DNA from: Sulfomarinibacter sp963741385
GTDB lineage: Bacteria > Acidobacteriota > Thermoanaerobaculia > Thermoanaerobaculales > Sulfomarinibacteraceae
Length of the DNA stretch: 64,000 nt
Direction of reading: 5' to 3'
Assembly: GCA_963741385.1 (NCBI GenBank)
Contig: CAVUHO010000010.1
Location: forward strand, 124,001 to 188,000
The notes beneath the pieces are model-generated. The model was given only the letters and a program-made list of their open reading frames with translations, was not told the origin of the DNA and did no database searches. Position numbers and translations under genes: made by a program. This document shows, one piece after another, positions 9,433 through 18,196 of the stretch (position 1 is the first letter of the stretch; each line of letters begins with the position of its first letter).

Positions 9433-11550
9433 TCATTTGTAGAATTTTCCGCGATTTTCGACGACCTCGGCGAGCAGGCGGGCGGGCAGGAACCGCTCCC
9501 CGTGGGCGGCTGCGAGCCCCTCGAGCCGCGCCACGATCTTGCTCCGGCCGACCGAATCGATGTAGCGGAAGGGCCCGCCGCGGAACGGCGGGAAACCGAG
9601 ACCCAGGATGGCGCCGAGATCGCCGTCGCGCGCCGAGCCGATGATGCCGTCCTGGAGACAGTGGATGGCCTCGTTGACCATCAGCAGCGCCAGCCGATCC
9701 TGGATCTCGGCGGGGGCGATCTGCCGCCGCCCGGCGCCGCCGAGCAGTTGGTAGACCTGCGGGTTGACAGGTTTCGGTCCCTTCTTCTTCTTCGCCGGGT
9801 AGAGATAGAAACCGCGGCCGTTCTTGCGGCCTTCGAGCCCGGCCTCGAACAGGCGCGGCATGGCGCCCGAGCCTTCGAGGCCGCGGTCGGCAAACGCGCG
9901 GCCGAGATCGCGCGCGACATGCGCACCGACATCGATGCCCACCTCGTCGATCAGGGCCAGCGGCCCCACCGGGTAGCCGAAGTCCTTCATCGCCCGGTCG
10001 ACGTCCTCGACGGCGGCGCCTTCCTCCACCAACAAAACCGCCTCGTTGAGATACGGCGCGAGAATCCTCGTGGTGTAGAAACCCGGTCCGTCCTTGACCA
10101 CAATGCAGGTCTTGCCCTGGGCCGTGCCGAAGGCGCGCACGGTGTCGACCGCCCACCGGGCCGTCTTTTCGGCCACCACGATTTCGAGCAACGGCATCCT
10201 GGGCACCGGCGAGAAGTAGTGCATGCCGAGCACCCTCTCGGGGTAGTGGGCCTGGGCGGCGATCTTGGTAATCGGCAAGGCCGAGGTGTTGGAGGCGAAG
10301 ACGGTCGTCGTCGCGACCCGCCCCTCGACCTCGGCCAACACCCGTTTCTTGAGTTCGAGGTCTTCAAAGACCGCCTCGATCACCAGGTCCGCGCCGTCGA
10401 TGTCGTCAATTTCGGTGGTCAAGAGCAGGCGCGACCGCCGCCGGTCCGCCTCCACCGAACGAATGGCGCCGGAGCGCACCTGTTTCTTGAGGCCGTCGTC
10501 GACGGTCTTCGCCGCCCGCCCCAACACCTCCTCCGACAGGTCGCGCACCACCACCGGGCACAGACCCAACGAAACCGATGCCACGCCCGCGCCCATGAAG
10601 CCCCCGCCGAGGACCGCCAGTCTCGTGACGTCCTTTGCCCGGGCCCCGGTTGCCGGTTTTTTGGCCTCGTTCATCGCGTGGAAAAGGCGCACCAGGTTGC
10701 GGCTCTCGGAGGTCACGGCCAGCTTGCCGAAATAATCGCTCTCCTTCGCCAGACCGGCCACCCGCCCCTGCCTCAGACCCGTCTCGACACAGTCGAGGAT
10801 CGCCGGCGGCGCCGGGTAGAGACCGCGGGTCTGGCGAGCGACCTGTTTGCGGGCGGCCTTGAGGACCATGGCGCGGCCGGGCGGCGTCGCCGCCAGACGA
10901 TCCATCAGGGTCTTTTTTCGCGGCGTGCGTTCGAGCGTGCCCTCGGCCAGGGCCAGCGCCGCCCGTGCGCCGGTCTCGGTAATGCCGCCGGGGGTCGTGA
11001 TCGCATCCACCAGACCCATTTTTCTGGCCTGCCGGGCGCGGACCCGTTTGCCGGTGAGCAGCATGGGCAGCGCCGCCACCAGACCCACCCGTTCCATCAG
11101 ACGCTGGGTGCCGCCGCCCGCCGGCAGCAGACCAAGCATGACCTCGGACTGGCCGAGCACCGTCTTGGGATCGTCGCTGGCAAGAATGTAGTGGCAGGCC
11201 AACGCCACCTCGAGCCCGCCGCCCAGAGCGGCACCGTGGACCGCCGCCACCACCGGTTTCGAGGACGTGAAGATCCGCTCCAGCAGAGCGTTGCCGCTCC
11301 TCGACATGGCGCTGATCTCGGCCTCACCCAGCCCTTCGATGACCTCGAGATCGGCCCCGGCGATGAACGTGTCCTTTTTGGCCGACACCACGACCAGCGC
11401 CCGCACCCGGTCGTCGTCGAGGAGCGGCGCGACCGTGGTTTCGAATTCCTTCACCACGGACGGTGACAGGGTGTTGACGGGTTTGGTGGGGTGGTCGAGG
11501 GTCACCACGACGACGCCGTCGGGTCGTTTGTCGAGCTGGATCATGCCCAT
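9433..11550 (-). CDS. FadJ/FadB-like enoyl-CoA hydratase / 3-hydroxyacyl-CoA dehydrogenase
   Basis: 705-residue bifunctional beta-oxidation enzyme, cytosolic. The N-terminal crotonase domain (about 1-190) has IAGADLEVIEG, GAALGGGLEVALACHY for the oxyanion hole, and SEVMLGLLPAGGGTQRL. The dehydrogenase part (about 300-700) begins with the LAVLGGGFMGAG Rossmann motif and holds the catalytic MHYFSPVPRMPLLEIV region and the C-terminal helical domain. The start is ATG 11550 with a GGGGGG run nine bases upstream; a longer frame would only translate heptad repeats. Order fadI-like, fadJ-like, CoA transferase suggests one catabolic operon with the thiolase 136 bases upstream. Confidence 0.92.
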   Translation of the reverse strand: MGMIQLDKRPDGVVVVTLDHPTKPVNTLSPSVVKEFETTVAPLLDDDRVRALVVVSAKKDTFIAGADLEVIEGLGEAEISAMSRSGNALLERIFTSSKPVVAAVHGAALGGGLEVALACHYILASDDPKTVLGQSEVMLGLLPAGGGTQRLMERVGLVAALPMLLTGKRVRARQARKMGLVDAITTPGGITETGARAALALAEGTLERTPRKKTLMDRLAATPPGRAMVLKAARKQVARQTRGLYPAPPAILDCVETGLRQGRVAGLAKESDYFGKLAVTSESRNLVRLFHAMNEAKKPATGARAKDVTRLAVLGGGFMGAGVASVSLGLCPVVVRDLSEEVLGRAAKTVDDGLKKQVRSGAIRSVEADRRRSRLLLTTEIDDIDGADLVIEAVFEDLELKKRVLAEVEGRVATTTVFASNTSALPITKIAAQAHYPERVLGMHYFSPVPRMPLLEIVVAEKTARWAVDTVRAFGTAQGKTCIVVKDGPGFYTTRILAPYLNEAVLLVEEGAAVEDVDRAMKDFGYPVGPLALIDEVGIDVGAHVARDLGRAFADRGLEGSGAMPRLFEAGLEGRKNGRGFYLYPAKKKKGPKPVNPQVYQLLGGAGRRQIAPAEIQDRLALLMVNEAIHCLQDGIIGSARDGDLGAILGLGFPPFRGGPFRYIDSVGRSKIVARLEGLAAAHGERFLPARLLAEVVENRGKFYK

Positions 11551-11576
11551 GTGAATGCCCCCCGCCGGCTGACTCG

Positions 11577-11617
11577 ACGGCGGATTTCGAATTTCGGATT
11601 TCGGATTTCGGATTTCC
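11577..11617. repeat. Heptad array (ATTTCGG) at the fadI/fadJ junction
   Basis: About five ATTTCGG units, one variant ATTTCGA, between two genes that are probably cotranscribed. It sits 27 bases upstream of the FadJ-like start and so would be part of the mRNA. Confidence 0.85.
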
Positions 11618-11686
11618 AGCCCCACCGTTTTTGACGGCCCCCGGGAGCGACAACACCTCTCGCGGTTTCAGGATTCATCTGGTACC

Positions 11687-12985
11687 TCATTCGAATCTCT
11701 CGAAGACCAGGCCGATGCCGATGGCGCCGGCGGCGCAGGCCGACACCAGTCCGTAGCGGGCGTCCTCCGCCTCGAGCCGCTGGCAGCAGTTGGTGATGAG
11801 CCGCGCGCCGGTGGCGCCGAAGGGGTGGCCCAACGACAGCGAGCCCCCCCAGGCGTTGAGGCGGCCGCGGTCCACCGCGCCGACCGCACGGTCGCGACCC
11901 AGCCGCTCGCGGCAGAAGTCCTTGTCGTCGAGCAGCTGGAGCACTGCCAGCACCTGCGCGGCGAATGCCTCGTGCAGCTCCACCACCTCGACCGCGTCAA
12001 GCTCGAGCCCGGCCGAGGCCAGGGCTCGCGGGAGGGTCAGTGCCGGGCCGAGGAGAAGTTCCTCGAGGGGATCGAGCGCGGCCACCGCTATCGCTGTCAG
12101 CGCCGCCAGAGGCTGCAGACCGAGTCTCTCCGCAGCCTCCTCCGATGCCAGCAAGACGGCGGCCCCGCCGTCGGACAGAAAGGAGGAGTTGCCCGCGGTG
12201 ACGGTGCCGAAACGCCGGTCGAACACCGGCTTCAGGGTGCTCAGCTTCTCCAGTGTCGAGTCGCCGCGCACTCCGTTGTCGACAGCCACACCCTGATAAC
12301 GGGGCGGCGGAAAGGCCGGCACGATCTGCCGTTTGAAGCGGCCCTCCGCCGTGGCCGCGGCAGCGCGGAGGTTCGACGTCATGGCGTACTCATCCTGGGC
12401 CTCGCGGGTGATCCCGAGCCGCTTGGCCAACCTTTCGCAGTTCTCCCCCATGATCTCGCCGGTCGAAAACTCGGCGAGGGCGACCGGCTCCGGAAGCAGA
12501 TCCTTAGGGCCGAGCCCACGCAGCAGCTTCAGATAGCCGCCCAGCCCGCGCGCCTTCTGGGCGGCGATGAGGCGTTTACGGACCGATCGGCGGTAGCGGA
12601 TCGGTGCATCGGACAGGGTCTCGGCCCCGGCCGCGATGGCCACCTCCGCGTCGCCGGTCTGGATGGCCCGGGCGCATTCGAGAAAGGCCTGAAGCGACGA
12701 CACGCAGGCCACCGAGCAGGTAAAGGCGGGACAGCTGTCCGGCAGCTGGGTGCCCAACACCACCTCGCGGCCGAGGTTGGAGGTGGCAGGGTCGGCGATC
12801 ACGGTGCCCATGACCAGCAGGTCGACCGCGGTCGGATCGATCCGGGTCCGGTGCAAGAGCCCCGCCACCGCCATGCGGCCGAGGTCGTAGGAGCGGAGAT
12901 CGGAAAAAGCCGTCCCAGAACGGCAGAAGGGCGTGCGGGCGCCGTCGATCACCACCACCCGGCGCATTCCAGAGGATGTGTTCAT
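11687..12985 (-). CDS. Acetyl-CoA acyltransferase (FadI-like thiolase)
   Basis: 432-residue thiolase, the last step of beta-oxidation: 3-ketoacyl-CoA plus CoA to acyl-CoA plus acetyl-CoA. The nucleophilic Cys lies in CSVACVSSLQAF, the family HEAFAAQ and GHPFGATGAR histidine motifs are present, and the second catalytic Cys is in SACAAGAIGIGLVF. Length matches FadI (about 436). The ATG at 12985 has GGGAG eight bases upstream. It is the first gene of the minus-strand beta-oxidation set and faces the prolyl oligopeptidase across a repeat-filled divergent gap. Confidence 0.92.
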   Translation of the reverse strand: MNTSSGMRRVVVIDGARTPFCRSGTAFSDLRSYDLGRMAVAGLLHRTRIDPTAVDLLVMGTVIADPATSNLGREVVLGTQLPDSCPAFTCSVACVSSLQAFLECARAIQTGDAEVAIAAGAETLSDAPIRYRRSVRKRLIAAQKARGLGGYLKLLRGLGPKDLLPEPVALAEFSTGEIMGENCERLAKRLGITREAQDEYAMTSNLRAAAATAEGRFKRQIVPAFPPPRYQGVAVDNGVRGDSTLEKLSTLKPVFDRRFGTVTAGNSSFLSDGGAAVLLASEEAAERLGLQPLAALTAIAVAALDPLEELLLGPALTLPRALASAGLELDAVEVVELHEAFAAQVLAVLQLLDDKDFCRERLGRDRAVGAVDRGRLNAWGGSLSLGHPFGATGARLITNCCQRLEAEDARYGLVSACAAGAIGIGLVFERFE

Positions 12986-13040
12986 GGAGAAACTCCCTGC
13001 ATGGTGATAGCAGAAACCGCACCCCTGCGCCACTCCCGCG

Positions 13041-13190
13041 GCGAGGCAGGAGGGGGAGGGGGGGGTCATCGCAATTTCGGATTTCGGATTTCGGATTTCG
13101 GATTTGAAGCCACGAGTCGTGAAAAAGCGAGCATCTCCCCCGCTCCCCCACTCCCCAAGCCCCAGGCCTCAAGCCCCGAGCCTCAAGCCC
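13041..13190. repeat. Composite element with purine tract, heptads, pyrimidine octads and CAAGCCC heptads
   Basis: A GGAGGGGG-type purine tract, TCATCGC, ATTTCGG units (13073-13106), about 28 bp, octads CTCCCCCG/CTCCCCCA (13135-13156), then five 7-bp units of the word CAAGCCC with variants CAGGCCT and CGAGCCT (13156-13190). It fills the divergent FadI / prolyl oligopeptidase gap. Confidence 0.8.
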
Positions 13191-13251
13191 CTGCTAAGAT
13201 CCCAAAACCGGCGGCGGCGGTCGTTTACAACCGCCTGGGAGGAGCTCCACG

Positions 13252-15327
13252 ATGCGCCAACGATTCAGGATCGCTTGTCTGATCACCCTGTTCGCGGTGG
13301 GCCCGGTGGCCGCAGCGGACGAGGACCCCTATCTCTGGCTCGAAGAGGTGGAAAGCGCAAAGGCCCTCGCGTGGGCCGAGGCCAAAAGCGCCGCCGACAC
13401 CGCCGTCCTCGAGGCCGTCCCTCGAGTACGGTGAGATTCACGCCAGGCTGGTCGAGATCTACAACTCGAGCGAACGGATCCCCTCACCCGCCATCCAGGG
13501 CGCCTGGATCTATAACTTCTGGCAGGACGCGGACCACCAACGGGGGATCTGGCGCCGCACCTTTCTCGACCAGTACGTGACCGAGTCACCGGCCTGGGAG
13601 GTCGTGCTCGACGTCGACGCACTGGCCGAGGCCGAGGGGGAGAACTGGGTGTGGAAGGGGGCTGACTGTCTCTCACCGGAGTACCGGCACTGCATGGTAA
13701 GTCTGTCTCGGGGCGGCGCCGATGCCTCGGTGGAACGCGAGTTTGACGCCGCCGCCAAGGCGTTTGTCGAGGGTGGGTTCTTTGTCCCCGAGGCCAAGGC
13801 GCGGGTGGGATGGAAGGACGCAAACACCCTCTGGATCGGCACCGACTTCGGCGAGGGCTCGCTCACCACCTCGGGCTATCCCCGCATCGTCAAGGAGTGG
13901 CAACGCGGCACGCCGTTGGAGGCTGCAACTACCGTGTACGAGGGCTCGGTCGACGACGTCGCGGTCGCCGCCTACTCGATCCACACCCCCGAGGGCCGCT
14001 ACGACATCGTCAACAAGACGCCAGAGTTCTTCCGCGGCAAATACTTCATGGTGCTCGGCGGGCGGCTGGTCAAGCTCGACATTCCTGAGGACGCGGACCT
14101 GCAGGGGATTTTCAAGGACCAGCTGCTGCTGAGCCTTCGCACCGACTGGATGGTCGGCGGTACGACCTACCCACAGGACGCGCTGCTGGCGATCGACCTC
14201 GACAATTTTCTCGAGGGCGACCGGTCCTTCGAGATCCTCTTCGAGCCGTCGGAGAGGGCCTCGCTCGCCGAGGTCACCCACACCCTCAATCATCTCCTGA
14301 TCGCGACTCTCGACAACGTCCGCAGCCGGCTCTACCGGCTCACCCCCGGCGAGTCGGGCTGGACGACGGAGGAGATCGAACTGCCCGGCCTCGGCGCCGT
14401 CAACGTCGGCAGCACCGGCGATGTGGACGACAACTTCTTCTTCACCTACACCGACTTCCTGACGCCCTCGAGTCTCTACCTGGTGAGGCAGGGCGCGCAG
14501 CCGGTGAGCGTGAAATCGTCTCCGGCCTGGTTCGACAGCGAAGGCATGACGGTGGCCCAGTACGAAGCGACTTCGAAGGACGGGACCAAGATCCCCTACT
14601 TCGTGGTCATGCCGAAAGGCTTCGAGGCCAACGGTGCCAACCCGACCATGCTCAACGCCTACGGCGGTTTCGAGGTGTCGCGAACGCCCCGGTACTCAGG
14701 CGCCCTCGGCTCGGCGTGGCTCGCGCGCGGCGGCGTATACGTGCTCGCCAACATCCGCGGTGGCGGCGAGTTCGGTCCCAAGTGGCACCAGGCCGCGGTC
14801 CAGGAGAAACATCAGACCAACTTCGACGACTTCATCGCCGTCGCCGAGGACCTGATCACCCGCAAGATCACCTCGCCCGAACACCTTGGCATCATCGGCG
14901 GCTCCCAGGGCGGGCTCCTGGTGGGCGGGGCCTTTGTCCAACGCCCCGATCTGTTCAAAGCGGTTGTAAGCGAAGTTCCGCTGCTCGATATGCAGCGCTA
15001 CAACAAGTTGCTGGCCGGGGCGAGCTGGATGGCCGAGTATGGCAACCCCGACACGGACGACTGGGACTACATGAAGCTCTGGTCGCCCTACCAGAACCTC
15101 AAGCCCGAAGCGTCGACTACCCGGATGTCTTCTTCTGGACCAACACCCGCGACGACCGGGTCCACCCGGCACACGCCCGGAAGATGGTGGCGAAGATGAC
15201 CGACATGGGCAACAAGGTCTACTACTACGAAAACACCGAAGGCGGCCACGCCGCCGGCGCCAACCTCAACCAGCGCGCCTACACCGACGCGCTGGAGTAT
15301 GCCTATCTGTGGATGATGCTGCGCTGA
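13252..15327 (+). pseudogene. Prolyl oligopeptidase (S9A) with two compensating frameshifts
   Basis: About 691 codons of a secreted S9A peptidase that cleaves short peptides after proline. The N-terminus has a signal peptide (MRQRFRIACLITLFAVGPVAA) and the family start DEDPYLWLEEVESAKAL. The frame changes near 13410-13421 (one apparent extra base) and again near 15110 (one apparent missing base). Between them coding is continuous (VYNFW-like IYNFWQDADHQRGIWRRTF, then the propeller). The catalytic Ser is in GGSQGGLLVG, while Asp (NTRDDRVHPAHARK) and His (EGGHAAGANL) come after the second shift. All three catalytic residues survive, so sequencing error is as likely as decay. Confidence 0.85.
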
Positions 15328-15348
15328 CCGGCCCGCGGCCGATCAGCG

Positions 15349-15450
15349 AATTATGAATTCTCAATTTTGAATTTTGAATTTCCACCCTCCCCCGATATTC
15401 GGGGGTGGGTGGGCGGGAATTAAGAATTGAGAATTCATAATTCAAAATTG
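15349..15450. repeat. Heptad-bracketed palindrome (cruciform-type)
   Basis: AATTATGAATTCTCAATTTT... on the left is mirrored by ...AATTGAGAATTCATAATT on the right, around the core CCACCCTCCCCCGAT/ATTCGGGGGTGGGTGGG. This is the most symmetrical copy of the family. It lies between convergent genes (the oligopeptidase and the small membrane protein). Confidence 0.9.
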
Positions 15451-15451
15451 T

Positions 15452-15721
15452 CTACGTGATGATCGCGACGCCGGCCCAGACGATGCCGCCGAGGATGAGC
15501 AGCGGTATCAGGAGCAGCGCCCCGACCAGCAGCACCACCGGCCCCAGCACCGCGAGGGCGATCACGAACCCGATCACGAAGACCAGAGCCTTGAGACCGA
15601 GCACGATCGGCAACAGCGCGAGCTTGAACACGAACTTCAAGATGCCTGCCAGCAGCACGACCACGCCGATGACCACGGCCCCGACGAACAGCAGCGTGAG
15701 AATTGCGAGCACCTCGAGCAT
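15452..15721 (-). CDS. Small hydrophobic membrane protein
   Basis: 89 residues, almost entirely hydrophobic, with about three predicted membrane helices (residues roughly 5-30, 33-58, 60-85) and few charges. AGGAGG lies eight bases before the ATG at 15721, which makes the start secure. I do not recognise a family. The gene is followed by a palindromic repeat on its 3' side. It may be cotranscribed with the receiver protein upstream (99-base gap). Confidence 0.7.
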   Translation of the reverse strand: MLEVLAILTLLFVGAVVIGVVVLLAGILKFVFKLALLPIVLGLKALVFVIGFVIALAVLGPVVLLVGALLLIPLLILGGIVWAGVAIIT

Positions 15722-15819
15722 TGTCCGATCCTCCTGATCATCAGTACGCAGGTCGGGGGAGAAAAGTTCGTCTCCAGTAATTCGCGTCTGCGATTCGCCG
15801 GGCGAATCGCAGACGCGAA

Positions 15820-16209
15820 TTACCGCCGCATGATCGAATCGAGGATCATCAAAAACGCGGCCTGTTGTTCGGGCTCCATCTTTTCGATCACCGCCAGACA
15901 CCCGGAATCGTCAAACTCCTCGTGCAGCCGGTCGGCGCGGTGGCTCGAGGTGATGATGATGCGCTTGAGGTTGACGCCCGCTGCCCGCGCGGCTTCGAGG
16001 ACCTCCTTGCCGTCCATCTCCGGCATCTCCCAGTCGAGGAGCAGCAGGTGGATGTCCGGCGCCAGACCCGCAACGGCCCCCGCAGAGTCGGTGTAGGTTT
16101 CGACCGCAACCCTGTCACCGTAACGGTCCTCCAGCAACCTTCTCCAGACGGCACACTGGACCTTGGAGTCGTCAATCACCAGCACGCGGCGCGGGGCAGC
16201 CGAGGGCAT
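15820..16209 (-). CDS. Stand-alone response-regulator receiver protein
   Basis: 129 residues consisting of one CheY-like receiver domain: VLVIDDSKVQ with the acidic pair, phospho-Asp in LLLLDWEMPEMDGKEV, T/S switch in IIITSSHRAD. There is no output domain. The usual lysine is in VIEKMEPEQQ, so the loop differs from the canonical KP pair. It could act in phosphorelay or motility/chemotaxis signalling, but no kinase is adjacent. The start at 16209 (MPSAAPRRVLVIDD) is chosen from domain boundaries; its ribosome site is weak. Confidence 0.8.
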   Translation of the reverse strand: MPSAAPRRVLVIDDSKVQCAVWRRLLEDRYGDRVAVETYTDSAGAVAGLAPDIHLLLLDWEMPEMDGKEVLEAARAAGVNLKRIIITSSHRADRLHEEFDDSGCLAVIEKMEPEQQAAFLMILDSIMRR

Positions 16210-16251
16210 CTTTGAAAGACTACCCCCGCCTCGCGAAGAATGCCAGGGGCC

Positions 16252-16306
16252 GGATGCTGGACTCGTCACGGCGTAGCCCGCAGGGCGAAGCCGGATGCTG
16301 GATGCT
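16252..16306. repeat. GGATGCT heptads flanking a CACGGCGTAGCC repeat
   Basis: GGATGCT units occur at 16252-16258 and 16293-16306 around CACGGCGTAGCCCGCAGGGC / GAAGCCGGAT (16266-16296). Related CACGG...GGCGAAGC sequences occur at about 19075-19106 and 28064-28094. The gap 16210-16496 holds this, the inverted repeat at 16337 and no gene. Confidence 0.65.
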
Positions 16307-16336
16307 CGATCCCAACCAGCCGCGTTCACCGGACGT

Positions 16337-16403
16337 CTCTGACAATGTTGGGAACTCGAAAGTGGGTTGCGACTCCATTCCAAGGGCCCAATCATTGTCA
16401 GAG
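16337..16403. repeat. Inverted repeat with 11-bp perfect arms
   Basis: CTCTGACAATG (16337-16347) pairs with CATTGTCAGAG (16393-16403), with TTGGG and CCCAA extending the stem. Total span 67 bp. It could be a hairpin at the 3' side of the copper permease gene or a small terminal-repeat element. Confidence 0.7.
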
Positions 16404-16496
16404 GGGGCACTCACGGGCAACGACGTCGAGAGCATCGGGATGATCACGTCGGGATCTGGCCTCGCGGACTGAATGCCCTCCGCGGGTGAGCGGTCG

Positions 16497-17810
16497 TCAG
16501 CTCTCGGCCGTAAAGCCGAGAGCTGTAACTGCAGAGAGCAGGATCTCGGTCGAGAAGCCCTTCCCTCTGACTCGTGCCAGGCCTTCGTCGAGCCACACCT
16601 CGGCCTCGGTCACGCCGGCGACCTCCGAGAGGGCTCGTTTGACGCTTTGGACGCAACCGTTGCAGTGCATACCGCCGATCCTGAGCTCCACGATTGTCAG
16701 ACCGTCGTCCACCATCGCCACCTCCGTGTCCACTCTTCGCCGCGGACGTAATGCGTTCACCAGGACCGCCAGGAGTGCAATCGCGCACCCGGTCTCGAAC
16801 CATGACCTCGAGCCCTCGGTTCCGTGAAGGGCGTGCGTACCGGCGGCGGCCATCGCCGGGGCCGCCGGAACCATCGCCGACTGCGGCAAAATCCCGCTAC
16901 CGATCAACGTATCCACCGCCAACCCGGTGGCCAGCGAGGCCACCGCAACGGTGACCAGATAGAGAATGGCGGTGCGCCGCCCCAGGACTTTCCACAGAGT
17001 CGCGAGCGCGGCGCTGTTGGTGGCGGGTCCCGAGATCAGGAAGACCAGCGCCGCGCCGGGCGAGAGCCCCGCGTGGATGAGCCCGAGGGCGATGGGGGTC
17101 GAGGCTGTCGCGCACACGTAGAGCGGGATGCCCACCACCATGGCCGCCAACATCGGCAGCACGCCGCCGCCGAGATAGGACTCGAGCGCCCTCGGCGCGA
17201 CCACGGTTGCAATCAACCCCGAGATGAGAACCCCGACAACCAGCGCCCGGCCGATATCCCGCGGCAGGATCACCAGACCGTAGTGCAGAGCTTCCGAGAT
17301 CTTCGAACGGCTCGGCGCTGGTTCGTCACACTCACCCGTCGGACAACACGTGGCATCGGCGGTCGCGGGGAGAGTCGCGGTTCGCGGTTCGTCATCGTCA
17401 TCGAAAGCCTGCACGAGAGCCCCGCCGAACACCCCGGTGATGAGAGCGGCAACCGGCCGCACGACGGCCAGAAACGGGCCCAACAGACCGTAGGTCACCG
17501 CGATACTGTCGACCCCGGTCTGGGGCGTCGACAGCAGGAAGGCGGTGGTCGCGCCCTTGCCGGCGCCGTGCTGCCGCAGCGACGCCGCCACCGGGATCAC
17601 ACCGCACGAACACAGGGGCAGCGGGACCCCGAACAGGCTCGCCTTGAAGACCTGGGCGAGTCCCTTCCCGCCGAGGTGTCGCTCCACCCACTCGGGTGAG
17701 ATCACAACCGACAAAACTCCAGCCACCAGGAAACCCAGGAACAGGTAGGGCGCCATGGCGCCGAACACCGACCACGAGGCTGCGGCAAAAGTGAGGGTCC
17801 AATCCGTCAT
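16497..17810 (-). CDS. Copper/heavy-metal efflux permease with C-terminal HMA domain
   Basis: 437-residue ArsP/DUF318-type permease, like the SO_0444 Cu/Zn efflux family. The motif GVPLPLCSCGVIPVAASLRQ, with its CSC metal site, and a second repeat with ATASTPIALGL and GPATNSAAL match the family. There are eight or more membrane segments. A cytosolic Cys-rich loop (ATCCPTGECDEP) is near residue 180. The last about 70 residues form a heavy-metal-associated domain with GMHCNGC. The start ATG (17810) overlaps the upstream CsoR-type regulator stop as ATGA. That pairing and the operator upstream point to copper-induced efflux. Confidence 0.88.
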   Translation of the reverse strand: MTDWTLTFAAASWSVFGAMAPYLFLGFLVAGVLSVVISPEWVERHLGGKGLAQVFKASLFGVPLPLCSCGVIPVAASLRQHGAGKGATTAFLLSTPQTGVDSIAVTYGLLGPFLAVVRPVAALITGVFGGALVQAFDDDDEPRTATLPATADATCCPTGECDEPAPSRSKISEALHYGLVILPRDIGRALVVGVLISGLIATVVAPRALESYLGGGVLPMLAAMVVGIPLYVCATASTPIALGLIHAGLSPGAALVFLISGPATNSAALATLWKVLGRRTAILYLVTVAVASLATGLAVDTLIGSGILPQSAMVPAAPAMAAAGTHALHGTEGSRSWFETGCAIALLAVLVNALRPRRRVDTEVAMVDDGLTIVELRIGGMHCNGCVQSVKRALSEVAGVTEAEVWLDEGLARVRGKGFSTEILLSAVTALGFTAES

Positions 17811-18094
17811 TTGCTCAGGGTGTAGATCAGGTCCACGAGCTCGTCCTGATGCTGCTTCTTCTGGTCGGTCTGTAGTCCTGCGGTGACACAGGTTTCGATG
17901 TGGTGGCGCACCACCACCTTGCCGACCCCGCGCAGGGCCTCGTGGATGGCCGAGATCTGGGTCAGGATTTCCACGCACCCGTTCGATTCCTCGACCATCC
18001 GCCGCAGACCGCGGACCTGTCCCTCGATGATGCTCAGACGGCGAAGGGCGCTCTTTTGAACCTGTTCATCGACTGCCACAGCCACCTCCGTCAT
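17807..18094 (-). CDS. CsoR-family metal-responsive repressor
   Basis: 95-residue all-helical DUF156 repressor. C40, H65 and C69 have exactly the C-x24-H-x3-C spacing of the Cu(I) site in CsoR, which argues for copper rather than nickel (RcnR) or formaldehyde (FrmR). Its stop overlaps the start of the efflux permease by four bases, so the two are one operon. A palindrome of operator type lies just upstream (18103-18128). Copper binding should release DNA and switch on the permease. Metal specificity is inferred from ligand spacing. Confidence 0.92.
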   Translation of the reverse strand: MTEVAVAVDEQVQKSALRRLSIIEGQVRGLRRMVEESNGCVEILTQISAIHEALRGVGKVVVRHHIETCVTAGLQTDQKKQHQDELVDLIYTLSK

Positions 18095-18102
18095 GGTTGG
18101 AA

Positions 18103-18128
18103 TAATACCATTCCCCCGTGGGGTATTA
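18103..18128. promoter_or_regulatory. Probable CsoR operator
   Basis: TAATACC and GGTATTA form perfect 7-bp arms around a C-run/G-run centre, the general layout of CsoR operators (ATACC...GGTAT with G/C-rich middle). It lies 9-34 bases upstream of the csoR-type start codon and about 125 bases upstream of the divergent peroxiredoxin. Confidence 0.75.
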
Positions 18129-18196
18129 CGCCGAGACGATCAGAAAGGTTGCGGCGATCGTTTCAAAAGGTTATCGAGAACTCTTCCCAATTATTA

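Noticed and set aside
11551..11625. N-terminal extensions reading NPKSEIRN before several genes
   Set aside because: They are translations of ATTTCGG heptads; good internal starts with Shine-Dalgarno sites exist.
15349..15450. CRISPR array
   Set aside because: Units are 7-8 bp without regular spacers, arranged as inverted pairs; no cas genes.
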